DNA of 64,000 nt. Source: Azoarcus sp. DD4. GTDB lineage: Bacteria; Pseudomonadota; Gammaproteobacteria; Burkholderiales; Rhodocyclaceae. The stretch covers positions 4,030,001 through 4,094,000 of the forward strand of contig NZ_CP022958.1 of the NCBI RefSeq assembly GCF_006496635.1, in the 5' to 3' direction. Every line of letters begins with the position of its first letter. Position 1 is the first letter of the stretch. A program made the translations under genes and the position numbers. Below the pieces are notes generated by a model that did not search any database, was not told the origin of the DNA, and saw only the letters and a program-made list of their open reading frames with translations. Positions 44,863-52,420 of this stretch are shown piece by piece.

Positions 44863-45213
44863 ATGAGACCCGAACTGTCCATGATCGCCCTGGGAATTGC
44901 ACTAGCGGTGACTTGCAGCTCGCCTTCCACTGTGCATGCGGAAGAGAGCACGGGCGGCCTTGCCGGACTGGGCGGCAAGGTGGTGACTGCCGACGCGCTG
45001 GCCGATCTGCGCGGCGGCGCCGATGCCCACCTGAGCGAAATCCGCGCACTCGGCTCGGTGCGCGAGGTCCAGGCGCAGGACGTCGTCACCGGCTACAACA
45101 TCGTCTCGGAGGGTGCGCTCGCCGGCACATCCGGCATGCCGATGTTCATCCAGAACACGGGCAACGGCGTACTCATCCAGAACGCCGTGATCCTCAACGT
45201 CGAGCTGCAGTAG
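44863..45213 (+). CDS. Small exported protein with LRGG double-glycine motif
   Basis: 116 residues: signal peptide about 1-26 (VHA-EE), then VTADALADLRGG with Gly51-Gly52, a helical spacer, and a C-terminal FIQNTGNGVLIQNAVILNVE stretch that resembles the tail of the Gly-rich protein. The LxxLRGG pattern looks like a double-glycine cleavage site of the kind cut by C39 peptidases; such a peptidase is encoded 9 bp downstream. AGGAGG precedes the ATG. Possible roles are nucleator, minor subunit or chaperone. No known family recognised. Confidence 0.8.
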   Translation: MRPELSMIALGIALAVTCSSPSTVHAEESTGGLAGLGGKVVTADALADLRGGADAHLSEIRALGSVREVQAQDVVTGYNIVSEGALAGTSGMPMFIQNTGNGVLIQNAVILNVELQ

Positions 45214-45222
45214 GAGGACGCG

Positions 45223-45927
45223 ATGCGGCGCTCGTCACCCTTGCGCCGATTCTTCCCGACCGTCGTGGCGGCAGGGCTGTTTCTTGCCGCCGCGACGGCC
45301 TTTTCCGACAACCTGCGCATGGTCGCGCCGCTGGGCGGTTCGCTGAACATCCCCACGGTCAGCCTGCGCGAAGCGCGTTTCCTGACCACCTTGCGCCAGC
45401 AGTACGACTTCTCCTGCGGATCGGCGGCGGTGGCCACGCTGCTGACCCATCACTACGGCCACAGCGTGTCCGAGGCACAGGTGTTCCAGACCATGTACGA
45501 ACATGGCGACAGGGAAAAGATCAAGCGCGAAGGCTTCTCCATGCTCGACATGAAGCGCTATCTCGACCATCTCGGTTTTGCCACCGACGGCGTCGAAGCC
45601 GGCCTGGACCAGCTCAATGCCGCGGGCATCCCCGCGATTGCGCTGATCCAGGAGCACGGCTATGCGCACTTCGTGGTCATCAAGGGCCTGCGCAATCGCG
45701 ACGTACTGCTCGGCGATCCTGCCCTTGGCACCCGTGTGGTGGCGCGTGCCGACTTCGAGCGAAACTGGACCAACGGCATCCTGCTGGTGGTGAACAATCG
45801 CGTCGAGCTCGCCCGCTTCAACCAGGAGGCCGACTGGCGCGTCCGCCCGCGGGCACCGCTGGCGCGCGGCCTCGACCGCAACGTCGCCGACGTGCAGCTC
45901 TTGCAGCGCGGTCCGTGGGACCACTGA
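45223..45927 (+). CDS. Exported C39-family cysteine peptidase (FapD-like)
   Basis: 234 residues. Signal peptide or anchor 1-28, then a stand-alone C39 domain: Gln59/60 and Cys65 in RQQYDFSCGSAAVATLL, His149 in HGYAHFVVIKG and Asp165 in LLGDPALGT form the papain-like set. Unlike bacteriocin exporters it has no ABC or membrane domains, so it should act in the periplasm. The Fap amyloid operons of Pseudomonas have a comparable peptidase (FapD). The LRGG motifs in the genes on both sides are candidate substrates. It is 9 bp after the upstream gene and 12 bp before the next start. Confidence 0.88.
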   Translation: MRRSSPLRRFFPTVVAAGLFLAAATAFSDNLRMVAPLGGSLNIPTVSLREARFLTTLRQQYDFSCGSAAVATLLTHHYGHSVSEAQVFQTMYEHGDREKIKREGFSMLDMKRYLDHLGFATDGVEAGLDQLNAAGIPAIALIQEHGYAHFVVIKGLRNRDVLLGDPALGTRVVARADFERNWTNGILLVVNNRVELARFNQEADWRVRPRAPLARGLDRNVADVQLLQRGPWDH

Positions 45928-45939
45928 GGAATGCACGTC

Positions 45940-46935
45940 ATGCAAGCGGCCCGCATCACCCTGTTGTTGAGCGCCACCGCAGCCCTGGGCATCGGTGCCG
46001 CACGCGCGCTGGTGGACGATGAAATCGTCCCACAGGCCGGCAGCGCCGGAGACGGCGGGCACAGCGTCATGACAGCGGCCGCGCCGGCGGCCTTGTTCGA
46101 CGCCTTCCGGCCCGCGGGCTGCGCCAGCGGCGAAGCGCCGCCGGCCGAACTGCTCGCCCTCGGCGACTGGCCGCTGGACAGCGCCGGCACCTGCACCGGG
46201 CATGTGGAGCCGGCGCAGGTCGCCGACGCCACCATCACGCCGATACGGACGCTGGCCGAGGTCGTCGAGGCCGACATCCGGAGCCCGCGCGAGATTCTCG
46301 ACAGCTATGGCGACACGCCCATCCCGGCCCCCCGTCACGAAGCCGACAGCACGCCCGCCGTCTATGGCGACCTCGGCCCCGGACCGGCACCGGCGGATAC
46401 GAGCACCGACTACGGCGACCTCGCCCCGGCGCAGCACAGCATCGCCGGCAATCGGCGGGTGCCGCTGCCCAGCTCCCCGGCCCCCGTTCCGCGCCCGCTG
46501 CGCCCCATCCAGCTGACGGAGGCGCCGGTCGTCAACGAGGCCAAGCTGGACACGCTGCGCGGCGGCTTCGAGACGCCTTCCGGCCTGCGCGTCTCCTTCG
46601 GCATCGAGCGTGCGGTCTATGTGAATGGCGTGCTCGCCAGCGTCACCACGGTCAAGCTCGCCGAATTGGGCAATCTGAGCGGGCGCGGCGCGGCCCCGGT
46701 TGCGCTGACCGAAGGCGCGACCATCGCGGTGATACAGAACGGCCCCAACAACAGTTTCTCCTCCACCGGTCTCGCCTCCGGCGCGCTCGCCACGGTCATC
46801 CAGAACTCGCTCGACAACCAGACCGTCCGTGCCGTCACCACCATCAACGCAACCGTGAACAGCGTGGAATTGCTGCGTAGCGGCCAGATGATGCAGTCGG
46901 TGCGCGACACCATGGTGCATTCGCTGATGCGTTAG
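45940..46935 (+). CDS. Exported protein with LRGG motif and IQN-type C-terminal tail
   Basis: 331 residues from ATG 45940, chosen because GAGGA is 9 nt before it; an ATG at 45931 touches that site. Signal peptide about 1-23. A Pro/Asp-rich region carries two YGDL repeats (VYGDLGPG, DYGDLAPA), followed by NEAKLDTLRGG at about 199-209, then GLRVSFGIERAVYVNGVL. The end holds two IQN-type stretches: ATIAVIQNGPNN and ATVIQNSLDNQTVRAVTTIN. It has two cysteines (RPAGCAS and AGTCTG). The LRGG and tail motifs link it to the 116-residue protein. Function unknown; it could be an adaptor or accessory of the secreted fibre. Confidence 0.78.
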   Translation: MQAARITLLLSATAALGIGAARALVDDEIVPQAGSAGDGGHSVMTAAAPAALFDAFRPAGCASGEAPPAELLALGDWPLDSAGTCTGHVEPAQVADATITPIRTLAEVVEADIRSPREILDSYGDTPIPAPRHEADSTPAVYGDLGPGPAPADTSTDYGDLAPAQHSIAGNRRVPLPSSPAPVPRPLRPIQLTEAPVVNEAKLDTLRGGFETPSGLRVSFGIERAVYVNGVLASVTTVKLAELGNLSGRGAAPVALTEGATIAVIQNGPNNSFSSTGLASGALATVIQNSLDNQTVRAVTTINATVNSVELLRSGQMMQSVRDTMVHSLMR

Positions 46936-46954
46936 CCGCGCACCATCACAAAGA

Positions 46955-46982
46955 AAGATGCCCGGGCAACCCCGGGCATCTT
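46955..46982. terminator. Bidirectional intrinsic terminator
   Basis: Perfect 12-bp arms AAGATGCCCGGG and CCCGGGCATCTT with a 4-nt loop, placed between convergent genes ending at 46935 and 47009. A-rich sequence precedes it on the plus strand, which gives a U-rich tail on the minus-strand transcript. Confidence 0.88.
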
Positions 46983-47008
46983 CCTCCCCCTCCACGCCCC
47001 CCTGAAGA

Positions 47009-48325
47009 TCAGAGCGAAATCGGCATGCGCAGCGTGAGTTGCAAGTCCGGCGTGTCGCGCGTGACGCCGATGCCCAGCGACAGATTCATCGAGTTGCCGG
47101 AGTTCAGACGATAGGAGTAACCCATCAGCAGGGTGCCGAGCTGCACCCGCACCGATCCCGGCGCTGTGCGCCCGTCTATCTTCACCTTGCCGACCGACTG
47201 GTGGTCGTAGCCGATGCTGAAGGACGAGCGATCGTTCAGCGCCAGCCCCATGCCGAAGTTGAAGCCGATCACCCCGCCGGGCTCCACGTCGCCGATGAAG
47301 CGATCCTCGCCATCGGTCTTGGCCTTGACATTGCTGCGCTTGATGCTGTGCTGGTAGCTGACGCCGCCGAAGAACACCGCGGGATCGGACGGGATCAGCA
47401 CGGTCAGGCCGGGCGTGAAGGTGTAGAAGCCGGAACCGGTGGGCAGCTCGGTCTGCAGGCCGCCTTCGCGCGCACCCGGTACGAAGATGGTCTCCACCTC
47501 GAACGGGTCCTTGCCCGTGCGCGTCTTGAAGCGCAGCGAAGCGATGTAGTAGGGACTGTCGCCGCCGCCGTCGTTCAGCTGGTAGCGGCCGGTCAGTTCG
47601 ACGTCGCCCAGGCCCTTGCCGTCGGCATCGAAGACCCGCTCGTCGGCCGTCCCGGTGAAGACCTCCCGGCTGATACTGGTGTCCGAGCGGTAGACCCAGG
47701 GCACCTTGGCCTCGAGTTCGAAACGGTTGGTGATGCCGCGCCGCACAGTGAGGGCGGCGGTAAAGGTGTTGCGCTTGACCTCGCGCACGTCGATCAGGCC
47801 GATGAGGATGGCGGGGATCACCGTGTAGCCGACCAGCGCCACGCGATTGCTCGACGAGTAGGCGTACTGCAGCGACGGCTCCACGATCCACTTGCCCGGC
47901 GGCGTCAGCACACCGGGCGTCTCGAAGATGGTCACCACCTCGCGCTGGCGCGTATCGCGCGAAGGTTCCGGCGCCTGGCCCACCGGCTGCTGCGCCGAGG
48001 GTTCGGCCTGCCCCTGCCGGGCGACCGTCTGCGCGGCGGGCGCCTGCGCGGGTGCCGCTCCGCTGTCGGCCGTCGCCGGCCCGCGGCCGCGCATGCCGCC
48101 CAGCGTTCGGCGCAACTCGTCCAGCGCCGCCTCCTGGCGGGCGAGATCGGCCTTGAGGGAGTCGATCTGGCGGTTCTGGGCCTCGATCTGCTGCTGCATG
48201 TGCAGCATCCGCGGCGCATCGCCGGCCTCTTCGGCCAAGGCCGAGCCGGGCGCCGCGGCCAGCATGATGCAGGTACCCAGCCCGGGCCCCAGGGTCCGTG
48301 CGGTACGCGTCGACGTCAGCTTCAT
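47009..48325 (-). CDS. Outer-membrane beta-barrel with N-terminal coiled coil (FapF-like architecture)
   Basis: 438 residues. Signal peptide about 1-31, a heptad-rich helix about 38-77 (MLHMQQQIEAQNRQIDSLKA), a Pro/Ala/Gln linker to about 130, then a beta barrel with alternating strands ending in the LRMPISL outer-membrane signature. FapF of Pseudomonas, the Fap subunit exporter, also has a periplasmic coiled coil before its barrel. Sequence alone also fits the broader Phenol_MetA_deg channel family. It is 43 bp downstream of the sigma-54 activator gene and converges with the secreted proteins, suggesting it is their export pore. Confidence 0.75.
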   Translation of the reverse strand: MKLTSTRTARTLGPGLGTCIMLAAAPGSALAEEAGDAPRMLHMQQQIEAQNRQIDSLKADLARQEAALDELRRTLGGMRGRGPATADSGAAPAQAPAAQTVARQGQAEPSAQQPVGQAPEPSRDTRQREVVTIFETPGVLTPPGKWIVEPSLQYAYSSSNRVALVGYTVIPAILIGLIDVREVKRNTFTAALTVRRGITNRFELEAKVPWVYRSDTSISREVFTGTADERVFDADGKGLGDVELTGRYQLNDGGGDSPYYIASLRFKTRTGKDPFEVETIFVPGAREGGLQTELPTGSGFYTFTPGLTVLIPSDPAVFFGGVSYQHSIKRSNVKAKTDGEDRFIGDVEPGGVIGFNFGMGLALNDRSSFSIGYDHQSVGKVKIDGRTAPGSVRVQLGTLLMGYSYRLNSGNSMNLSLGIGVTRDTPDLQLTLRMPISL

Positions 48326-48368
48326 ACGCTCCCTCCCCTACTGGACGGCGCTACGCGCCGCATTGCAG

Positions 48369-49694
48369 TCAAAGAACGATCTTCAGGCGATCGATCATGC
48401 GGTACAGCGTCACGCGCGATATGCCGAGCTGGCGCGCGGTCTCGGATACATTGTTCTGGCACTTCTTGAGGCTGGATTCGATCATCTCGCGCTCGACCAG
48501 GGCGCGCGCCTCGTCCAGCGTCGCCCCGTTGCCTTCCACCGCCGCCAGGCCGAGGTCCGCCGCGCTGATGAAGCGGTTCTCGCTCATGATCATGGCCTGC
48601 TGCACCCGGTTGATGAGCTCGCGCACGTTGCCCGGCCAGTCGTGGGCCTCCATCGCCAGGCTGGCTTCGGCGCTGAAACCGCGGACCTGGGGACTGCGCT
48701 GCTCCTCGTTGTTCGCATAGACCAGCTGCGCCAGCAGCACGATGTCGTCGCGCCGGTCGCGCAGCGCCGGCACCGGCAGGTGCAGCACGTTCAGGCGGTA
48801 GTAGAGATCCTCGCGGAAGCGCCCCTCCGCCACGGCCCGCTTGAGATCGACGTGGGTCGCCGCGATCACCCGCACGTTCATCCGCAGCCGCTCGGTGCCG
48901 CCGACGCGGACGATGGTCTTCTCCTGCAGGAAACGCAGCATGCTGGCCTGCAGATCCAGCGGCAGGTCGCCGATTTCGTCGAGGAAGAGCACGCCGTTGT
49001 TGGCCGCCTCGATGTTGCCGATCTTGCGCTGGTGCGCGCCGGTGAAGGCGCCGCGCTCGTAGCCGAATAGCTCGGAATGGATCAGGTTGGCCGGGATCGC
49101 GCCGCAGTTCATCGCGATGAAGGGCCCTTTCGCCCGCGCCGAATGCTGGTGGATCGCATGGGCGACCAGTTCCTTGCCCGTGCCCGACTCGCCGCCTATC
49201 AGGACCGGCGCATCGACGGTGATGACCTTTTCGATCTGCCGGAAAAGCTGCTGCATCCGGGCGCTGCGCCCGGTCATTCCGAAGCGCCCCTCGGCGGCGG
49301 GATGCGGTTCGGTCCTGGCGCCCAGCGTCGCCTTGCCGTACGCGTGGCCCAGCGTCACCAGCAGGCGTTCGCGATCGAGCGGCAAGGAATGGAAATCGTA
49401 GAAATTGCGCCGCAGCAGGGGCGCCAGGCCGGCGCTGTCGAACAGGCCGCGCTGCAGGATGGCGATCCACTCCACGTCGAAGCGCGCCAGCAGCGTCTCG
49501 ATCTCGCGGCCCGGCCACGACGTTTCGTGGTCGAACGCGACCAGCCCCACCGGCGGCGCTGCCAGCGTCAAGGCCTTGCGCGCCGCCTCCAGCGTCGCCA
49601 CCACCTGGAAATCCCAACCCGCGAGTTGCAGATGTTCGAGCGCATCGCACACCGCGCCGGAACAATCGAGCAACAAGCCTTTCCGGACAAGCAT
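48369..49694 (-). CDS. Sigma-54-dependent transcriptional activator (VpsR/FleQ-like architecture)
   Basis: 441 residues. Residues 1-120 are receiver-like but lack an obvious phosphorylation site. The AAA+ domain (about 137-365) has Walker A GESGTGKE (168-175), the sigma-54 contact loop GAFTGA (215-220), Walker B GVLFLDE (234-240) and arginine fingers near FREDLYYRLNVL. A Fis-type HTH closes the protein (VSETARQLGISRVTLYRMI). It should activate the sigma-54 promoter at 42927. Regulators of this form often control biofilm genes and some bind c-di-GMP; that is an inference here. GAGGA lies about 10 nt before the ATG. Confidence 0.92.
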   Translation of the reverse strand: MLVRKGLLLDCSGAVCDALEHLQLAGWDFQVVATLEAARKALTLAAPPVGLVAFDHETSWPGREIETLLARFDVEWIAILQRGLFDSAGLAPLLRRNFYDFHSLPLDRERLLVTLGHAYGKATLGARTEPHPAAEGRFGMTGRSARMQQLFRQIEKVITVDAPVLIGGESGTGKELVAHAIHQHSARAKGPFIAMNCGAIPANLIHSELFGYERGAFTGAHQRKIGNIEAANNGVLFLDEIGDLPLDLQASMLRFLQEKTIVRVGGTERLRMNVRVIAATHVDLKRAVAEGRFREDLYYRLNVLHLPVPALRDRRDDIVLLAQLVYANNEEQRSPQVRGFSAEASLAMEAHDWPGNVRELINRVQQAMIMSENRFISAADLGLAAVEGNGATLDEARALVEREMIESSLKKCQNNVSETARQLGISRVTLYRMIDRLKIVL

Positions 49695-49761
49695 CGACCA
49701 AAGTCCTCAGGTCCAGATCTCGACCTCAAGTTCATCGTCGGAAAGCGCGTTGCCCGTGCCA

Positions 49762-49803
49762 AAAATCTGCAGCCGTCCATCATGAATGTTCGGACGGCTG
49801 CAG
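49762..49803 (-). terminator. Intrinsic terminator or attenuator in the activator leader
   Basis: Minus-strand hairpin with perfect 12-bp arms (49792-49803 and 49767-49778), a 13-nt loop, and ATTTTTGG directly after the stem. It sits 68 bp before the activator ATG, so it would stop transcription entering the gene from upstream, either from the 50182 operon or from the activator's own promoter. Confidence 0.7.
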
Positions 49804-50024
49804 CAAGACACCCGGGGATTCGAAACGCCCTCCCTCCTTTCCCTTTGTGCGTACGCGCACTGGGCTCTCCGGCCCGGCTTCATCCACACTCGTGATGTGT
49901 TATAGGCATAAGCGCAAGTATGCGCAAAGTGTTTCAGCGGCTATCGTTCCCCAAATCGGGAAGTCGCAAAAAGTGAATTTACGAGATAGAATTAATTCTT
50001 AATTAACAAGAAACTAGAATAAAT

Positions 50025-50039
50025 TTCACGATCCGTGAA
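50025..50039. promoter_or_regulatory. Inverted repeat in AT-rich region
   Basis: TTCACG and CGTGAA flank ATC; a related GTGAATTTAC sequence lies about 50 bp away near 49973. Possible operator for the sigma-54 activator gene. Confidence 0.4.
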
Positions 50040-50181
50040 TTAGTTCCTTGTCTATTCTTTTTGTCATAAGTCGACATATCGAAAAGATCTGTCGGGCCGG
50101 GCATGTCGCGTCACGAAATACCCAACCGCCATGTCCGCCGGACTCCCCCGCAGCGCGCAACATGTCCGGCAGCCCCGCGCC

Positions 50182-51192
50182 TCAGGCACGCGCCACGTGC
50201 AGATACACCAGGGTCTGGTTGAGCAGCTGGTAGGCCACCTCGCCGAAGGTGATCGGGCCGAAGAAATTGCCCGCCCGCCGACCTTCCAGCCCGCCGTGCA
50301 CATAGTTGAGGATGCAGTTGCAAGCGAAATCCGCCCGTGCCCCGGCGGGTAATGCCGCCTGCAGCGCGGCCGGATAGTCGGCCACCGGCGCCGCCAGCCG
50401 GTAGACCACGTCGTCGAACACCGGCGCGTAGAACTCGACGCAGCCGTCGGCGGCATTGATGCCCTTGAACGACACGTTCACGCGCGCGCCGCAGTAGTCG
50501 GCCACCAGCGGCAGGCGCAGGTCGGCGCCGCTGCGCTGCAGCCAGGCGGCGAAGTCCTGCTCGACGCCATCGACCAGGCAGCGCGCGGCAGAGAAGCCGG
50601 TTTCCGGAAAGCGCAGCTCCGCCCCGGCGGCGGGCTGCATCACGTTGACGATCTCGACGGTGGCGTAGTCCTCGTCGGCCAGCGCCACATGGATCGCCAC
50701 CGCATGCTCCGGCGAGAAGCGGCCGCTGAGGCCGTCGACCACCAGCGGTTCGACCCGCCCCAGCTCGTCGAGATGCACGCCGGCCACCCAGCCCGCCACC
50801 GGCTTGACGAACATGTCCTCGAAATCCGGCGCGCGCCGGGCATACAGCGAATGCACCGCAGAGAAGGCCGGGATGATGAGCAGGGTGTAGCCGTTGGCCG
50901 GCGCGTCGACGCACAGGCCGGCGATGCCCACGGTGTCGTAGAGGCGGATGTCGGCGGCGACGCCGGGCAGCGCGGTCACGAACACCCGGTCGCGGCTGAC
51001 CTGCCCGCCCGCCTCGTCCATGAAGTAGGGGATCGTCCCGCCTATCCAGTTGCCGCGCGGCAGCGCGCGCAGGCAGGCTTCGTCGCCGGCGATCGACAGC
51101 AGCGCGCCGCTGGCGATGCGCTGCGCCGCTTCGGCCACGGTGAGCAGGCGGCCGCCGTGGCCGGCGGCGAAAGTGTCGGCAGTGGCGTTCAT
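50182..51192 (-). CDS. FIST-related sensory/signalling protein
   Basis: 336 residues, no signal peptide or membrane segment. The start has AGDEACLRALPRGNWIGGTIPYFM. The end has CILNYVHGGLEGRRAGNFFGPITFGEVAYQLLNQTLVYL (quoted in part as NFFGPITFGEVAYQLLNQTL), which parallels the FIST_C end of the chemoreceptor at 1451 (STFGEILGLNLNQTL). It resembles DUF6976-type proteins. Likely a stand-alone ligand-sensing protein acting through its partner. ATG 51192 overlaps the upstream stop (ATGA). Confidence 0.72.
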   Translation of the reverse strand: MNATADTFAAGHGGRLLTVAEAAQRIASGALLSIAGDEACLRALPRGNWIGGTIPYFMDEAGGQVSRDRVFVTALPGVAADIRLYDTVGIAGLCVDAPANGYTLLIIPAFSAVHSLYARRAPDFEDMFVKPVAGWVAGVHLDELGRVEPLVVDGLSGRFSPEHAVAIHVALADEDYATVEIVNVMQPAAGAELRFPETGFSAARCLVDGVEQDFAAWLQRSGADLRLPLVADYCGARVNVSFKGINAADGCVEFYAPVFDDVVYRLAAPVADYPAALQAALPAGARADFACNCILNYVHGGLEGRRAGNFFGPITFGEVAYQLLNQTLVYLHVARA

Positions 51193-51893
51193 GCGCCCTC
51201 CCGCAGCTGGGCCAGCTCGTGCGACAGCGCACGCTCGTTGCGGACGAAATAGCGATGCAGCTCGCGCACCTTCAGCGCCCGTACCTCGGCATCGGTGATG
51301 AGTGCGAACTGGGCCCGGCTGCGCCCGAGCAGCAGCTTGAGCGCCAGCACCCGCACGTCGATGTCCTGCTGCCCTTCGAGCAGCGCCGGCCACACCGGAT
51401 GATCCGGCGGCGGCACCGCGGAATCGGCAGATGTGGCCGCGACCGGCAGCGCCTCGCCCTCGCCGCTGCCGCCCTGCCTGCCGGTATCGAGCGCCAGGCG
51501 GTAGCGCCAGACCTCGGCCAGCGGCAGATTCAGCAAAGTGCAGATGTGCTCCAGGCTGACGCCTTCGCGGAACAACGCGAAGATCTGCCGGGTGAGCGCG
51601 CGGGTGAAGGGCAGGTCCTCCTCCCCCGCCCAGCCGAAGCGCGACAGGTCCGCCCCTTCCGGCACCGCCACCTTCAACTGGACGCGCCAGTCGCCGACAT
51701 TGACGTGGCGCCAGTCCATCTCGCGCTCGTGTGCGGCCGGCGTGCGGCGGCCGCGGCCGAACCAGCCGCGCGGCTGCTCGACCCCGACATGGACCACCAT
51801 CTCGCGCAGCCGCGCCGCCATATCCACGCCGCGCACCGCCCACGGCTCCTCCAGGCCGAGCAGATGTCCGAGCACCATCCGCGCATCCGTCAT
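51189..51893 (-). CDS. Hypothetical protein with possible HTH, partner of the FIST-related protein
   Basis: 234 residues, soluble. I recognise no family. The middle has a helix-turn-helix-like stretch (SLEHICTLLNLPLAEVWRYR) and the C-terminus is helical and charged (VRALKVRELHRYFVRNERAL). Coupling by ATGA to the FIST-related gene implies a functional pair, perhaps sensor and effector. Confidence 0.7.
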   Translation of the reverse strand: MTDARMVLGHLLGLEEPWAVRGVDMAARLREMVVHVGVEQPRGWFGRGRRTPAAHEREMDWRHVNVGDWRVQLKVAVPEGADLSRFGWAGEEDLPFTRALTRQIFALFREGVSLEHICTLLNLPLAEVWRYRLALDTGRQGGSGEGEALPVAATSADSAVPPPDHPVWPALLEGQQDIDVRVLALKLLLGRSRAQFALITDAEVRALKVRELHRYFVRNERALSHELAQLREGA

Positions 51894-52420
51894 GTCGCCA
51901 CTCCCGCGTGATTACGATCCGGGCGACGGGGCAACGCTCATGCCAGTTGCACAGCTCCACGGCATGGCGCAGGGCAGCATCGGGAGATCATGGTGAATCG
52001 GCTGCGGACCGCCGCAAGGTGCGCTGCACGCCTGCTGCTGGGCAGCAAAACCGGGGGTGTTTCAAAGCGGAACGTTGTGGAGCAGGAGGGTGGGTAGGGG
52101 TGTGGCATAACGGAGCGGCTGGGGTGCTCACGTGGTTCGCATTGGGGGCGCATGGATTCGGGCGAAATCAGGGTGAGGCTGGGTCACCTAGGCGGTGCGA
52201 GACTCACCGGTTTTTCCCCCTCCCCTTCAAGGGGAGGGTTGGGGTGGGGATGGGGTTAGGTGCAGCGCGCACTCCAACCCCATTCCCTTCCTAACCAGTA
52301 GTCTCGGCTCCGCCTCGCCGCTACGCAGGCTGCGAGCAGTGCTCGCAGAAACCCCTGCTTCGCCCCCCTTGAAGGGGGAGGAACGGCGTCTTCCTGACGG
52401 GTAGCCTCGACTCAGCCCCC
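51894..52420. other. Intergenic region between the FIST-related pair and formate dehydrogenase
   Basis: 527 bp; the right third (52214-52382) is dispersed repeat copy D. The left part shows no supported gene; frames there are arginine-rich or read antisense. A promoter for the FIST-related pair probably lies near 51900-51960. Confidence 0.5.
52214..52382. repeat. Dispersed inverted-repeat element, copy D (long form, opposite orientation)
   Basis: Ends CCCTCCCCTTCAAGGGG and CCCCCCTTGAAGGGGGAGG. The hairpin insert lies in the right half, so the element is inverted relative to copies A and C. Its hairpin is at 52331-52347 with arms TGCGAGCA/TGCTCGCA; compared with A and C two base pairs differ, both compensated. 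Confidence 0.85.

Larger units (their letters stand above)
49695..50181. other. Leader and AT-rich regulatory region upstream of the sigma-54 activator
   Basis: 487 bp. It holds the hairpin-plus-U-tract at 49762-49803 and an exceptionally AT-rich stretch at 49960-50075 in a GC-rich genome. The AT-rich part contains the 15-bp inverted repeat TTCACG-ATC-CGTGAA at 50025-50039. A 60-codon frame (49707-49889, minus) ends just before the activator gene and could be a leader peptide, but it has no good start signal. I looked for a c-di-GMP riboswitch core and did not find one. Confidence 0.55.

Noticed and set aside
42989..45049. 686-codon open frame on the minus strand over the Gly-rich gene
   Set aside because: It is antisense to a gene with a signal peptide, good ribosome binding site and sigma-54 promoter; its Ala/Gly/Arg-rich sequence is the complement of the glycine-rich repeats.
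49800..49860. Possible c-di-GMP (GEMM) riboswitch in the activator leader
   Set aside because: A short resemblance (GCACAAAGGGAAA on the minus strand) was seen, but the second conserved strand with GACGCAAAGCC is absent.
49707..49889. 60-codon minus-strand frame as a real small gene
   Set aside because: The end (GTGNALSDDELEVEIWT) looks protein-like, but the start lacks a ribosome binding site and the frame crosses the terminator hairpin; kept only as a possible leader peptide.
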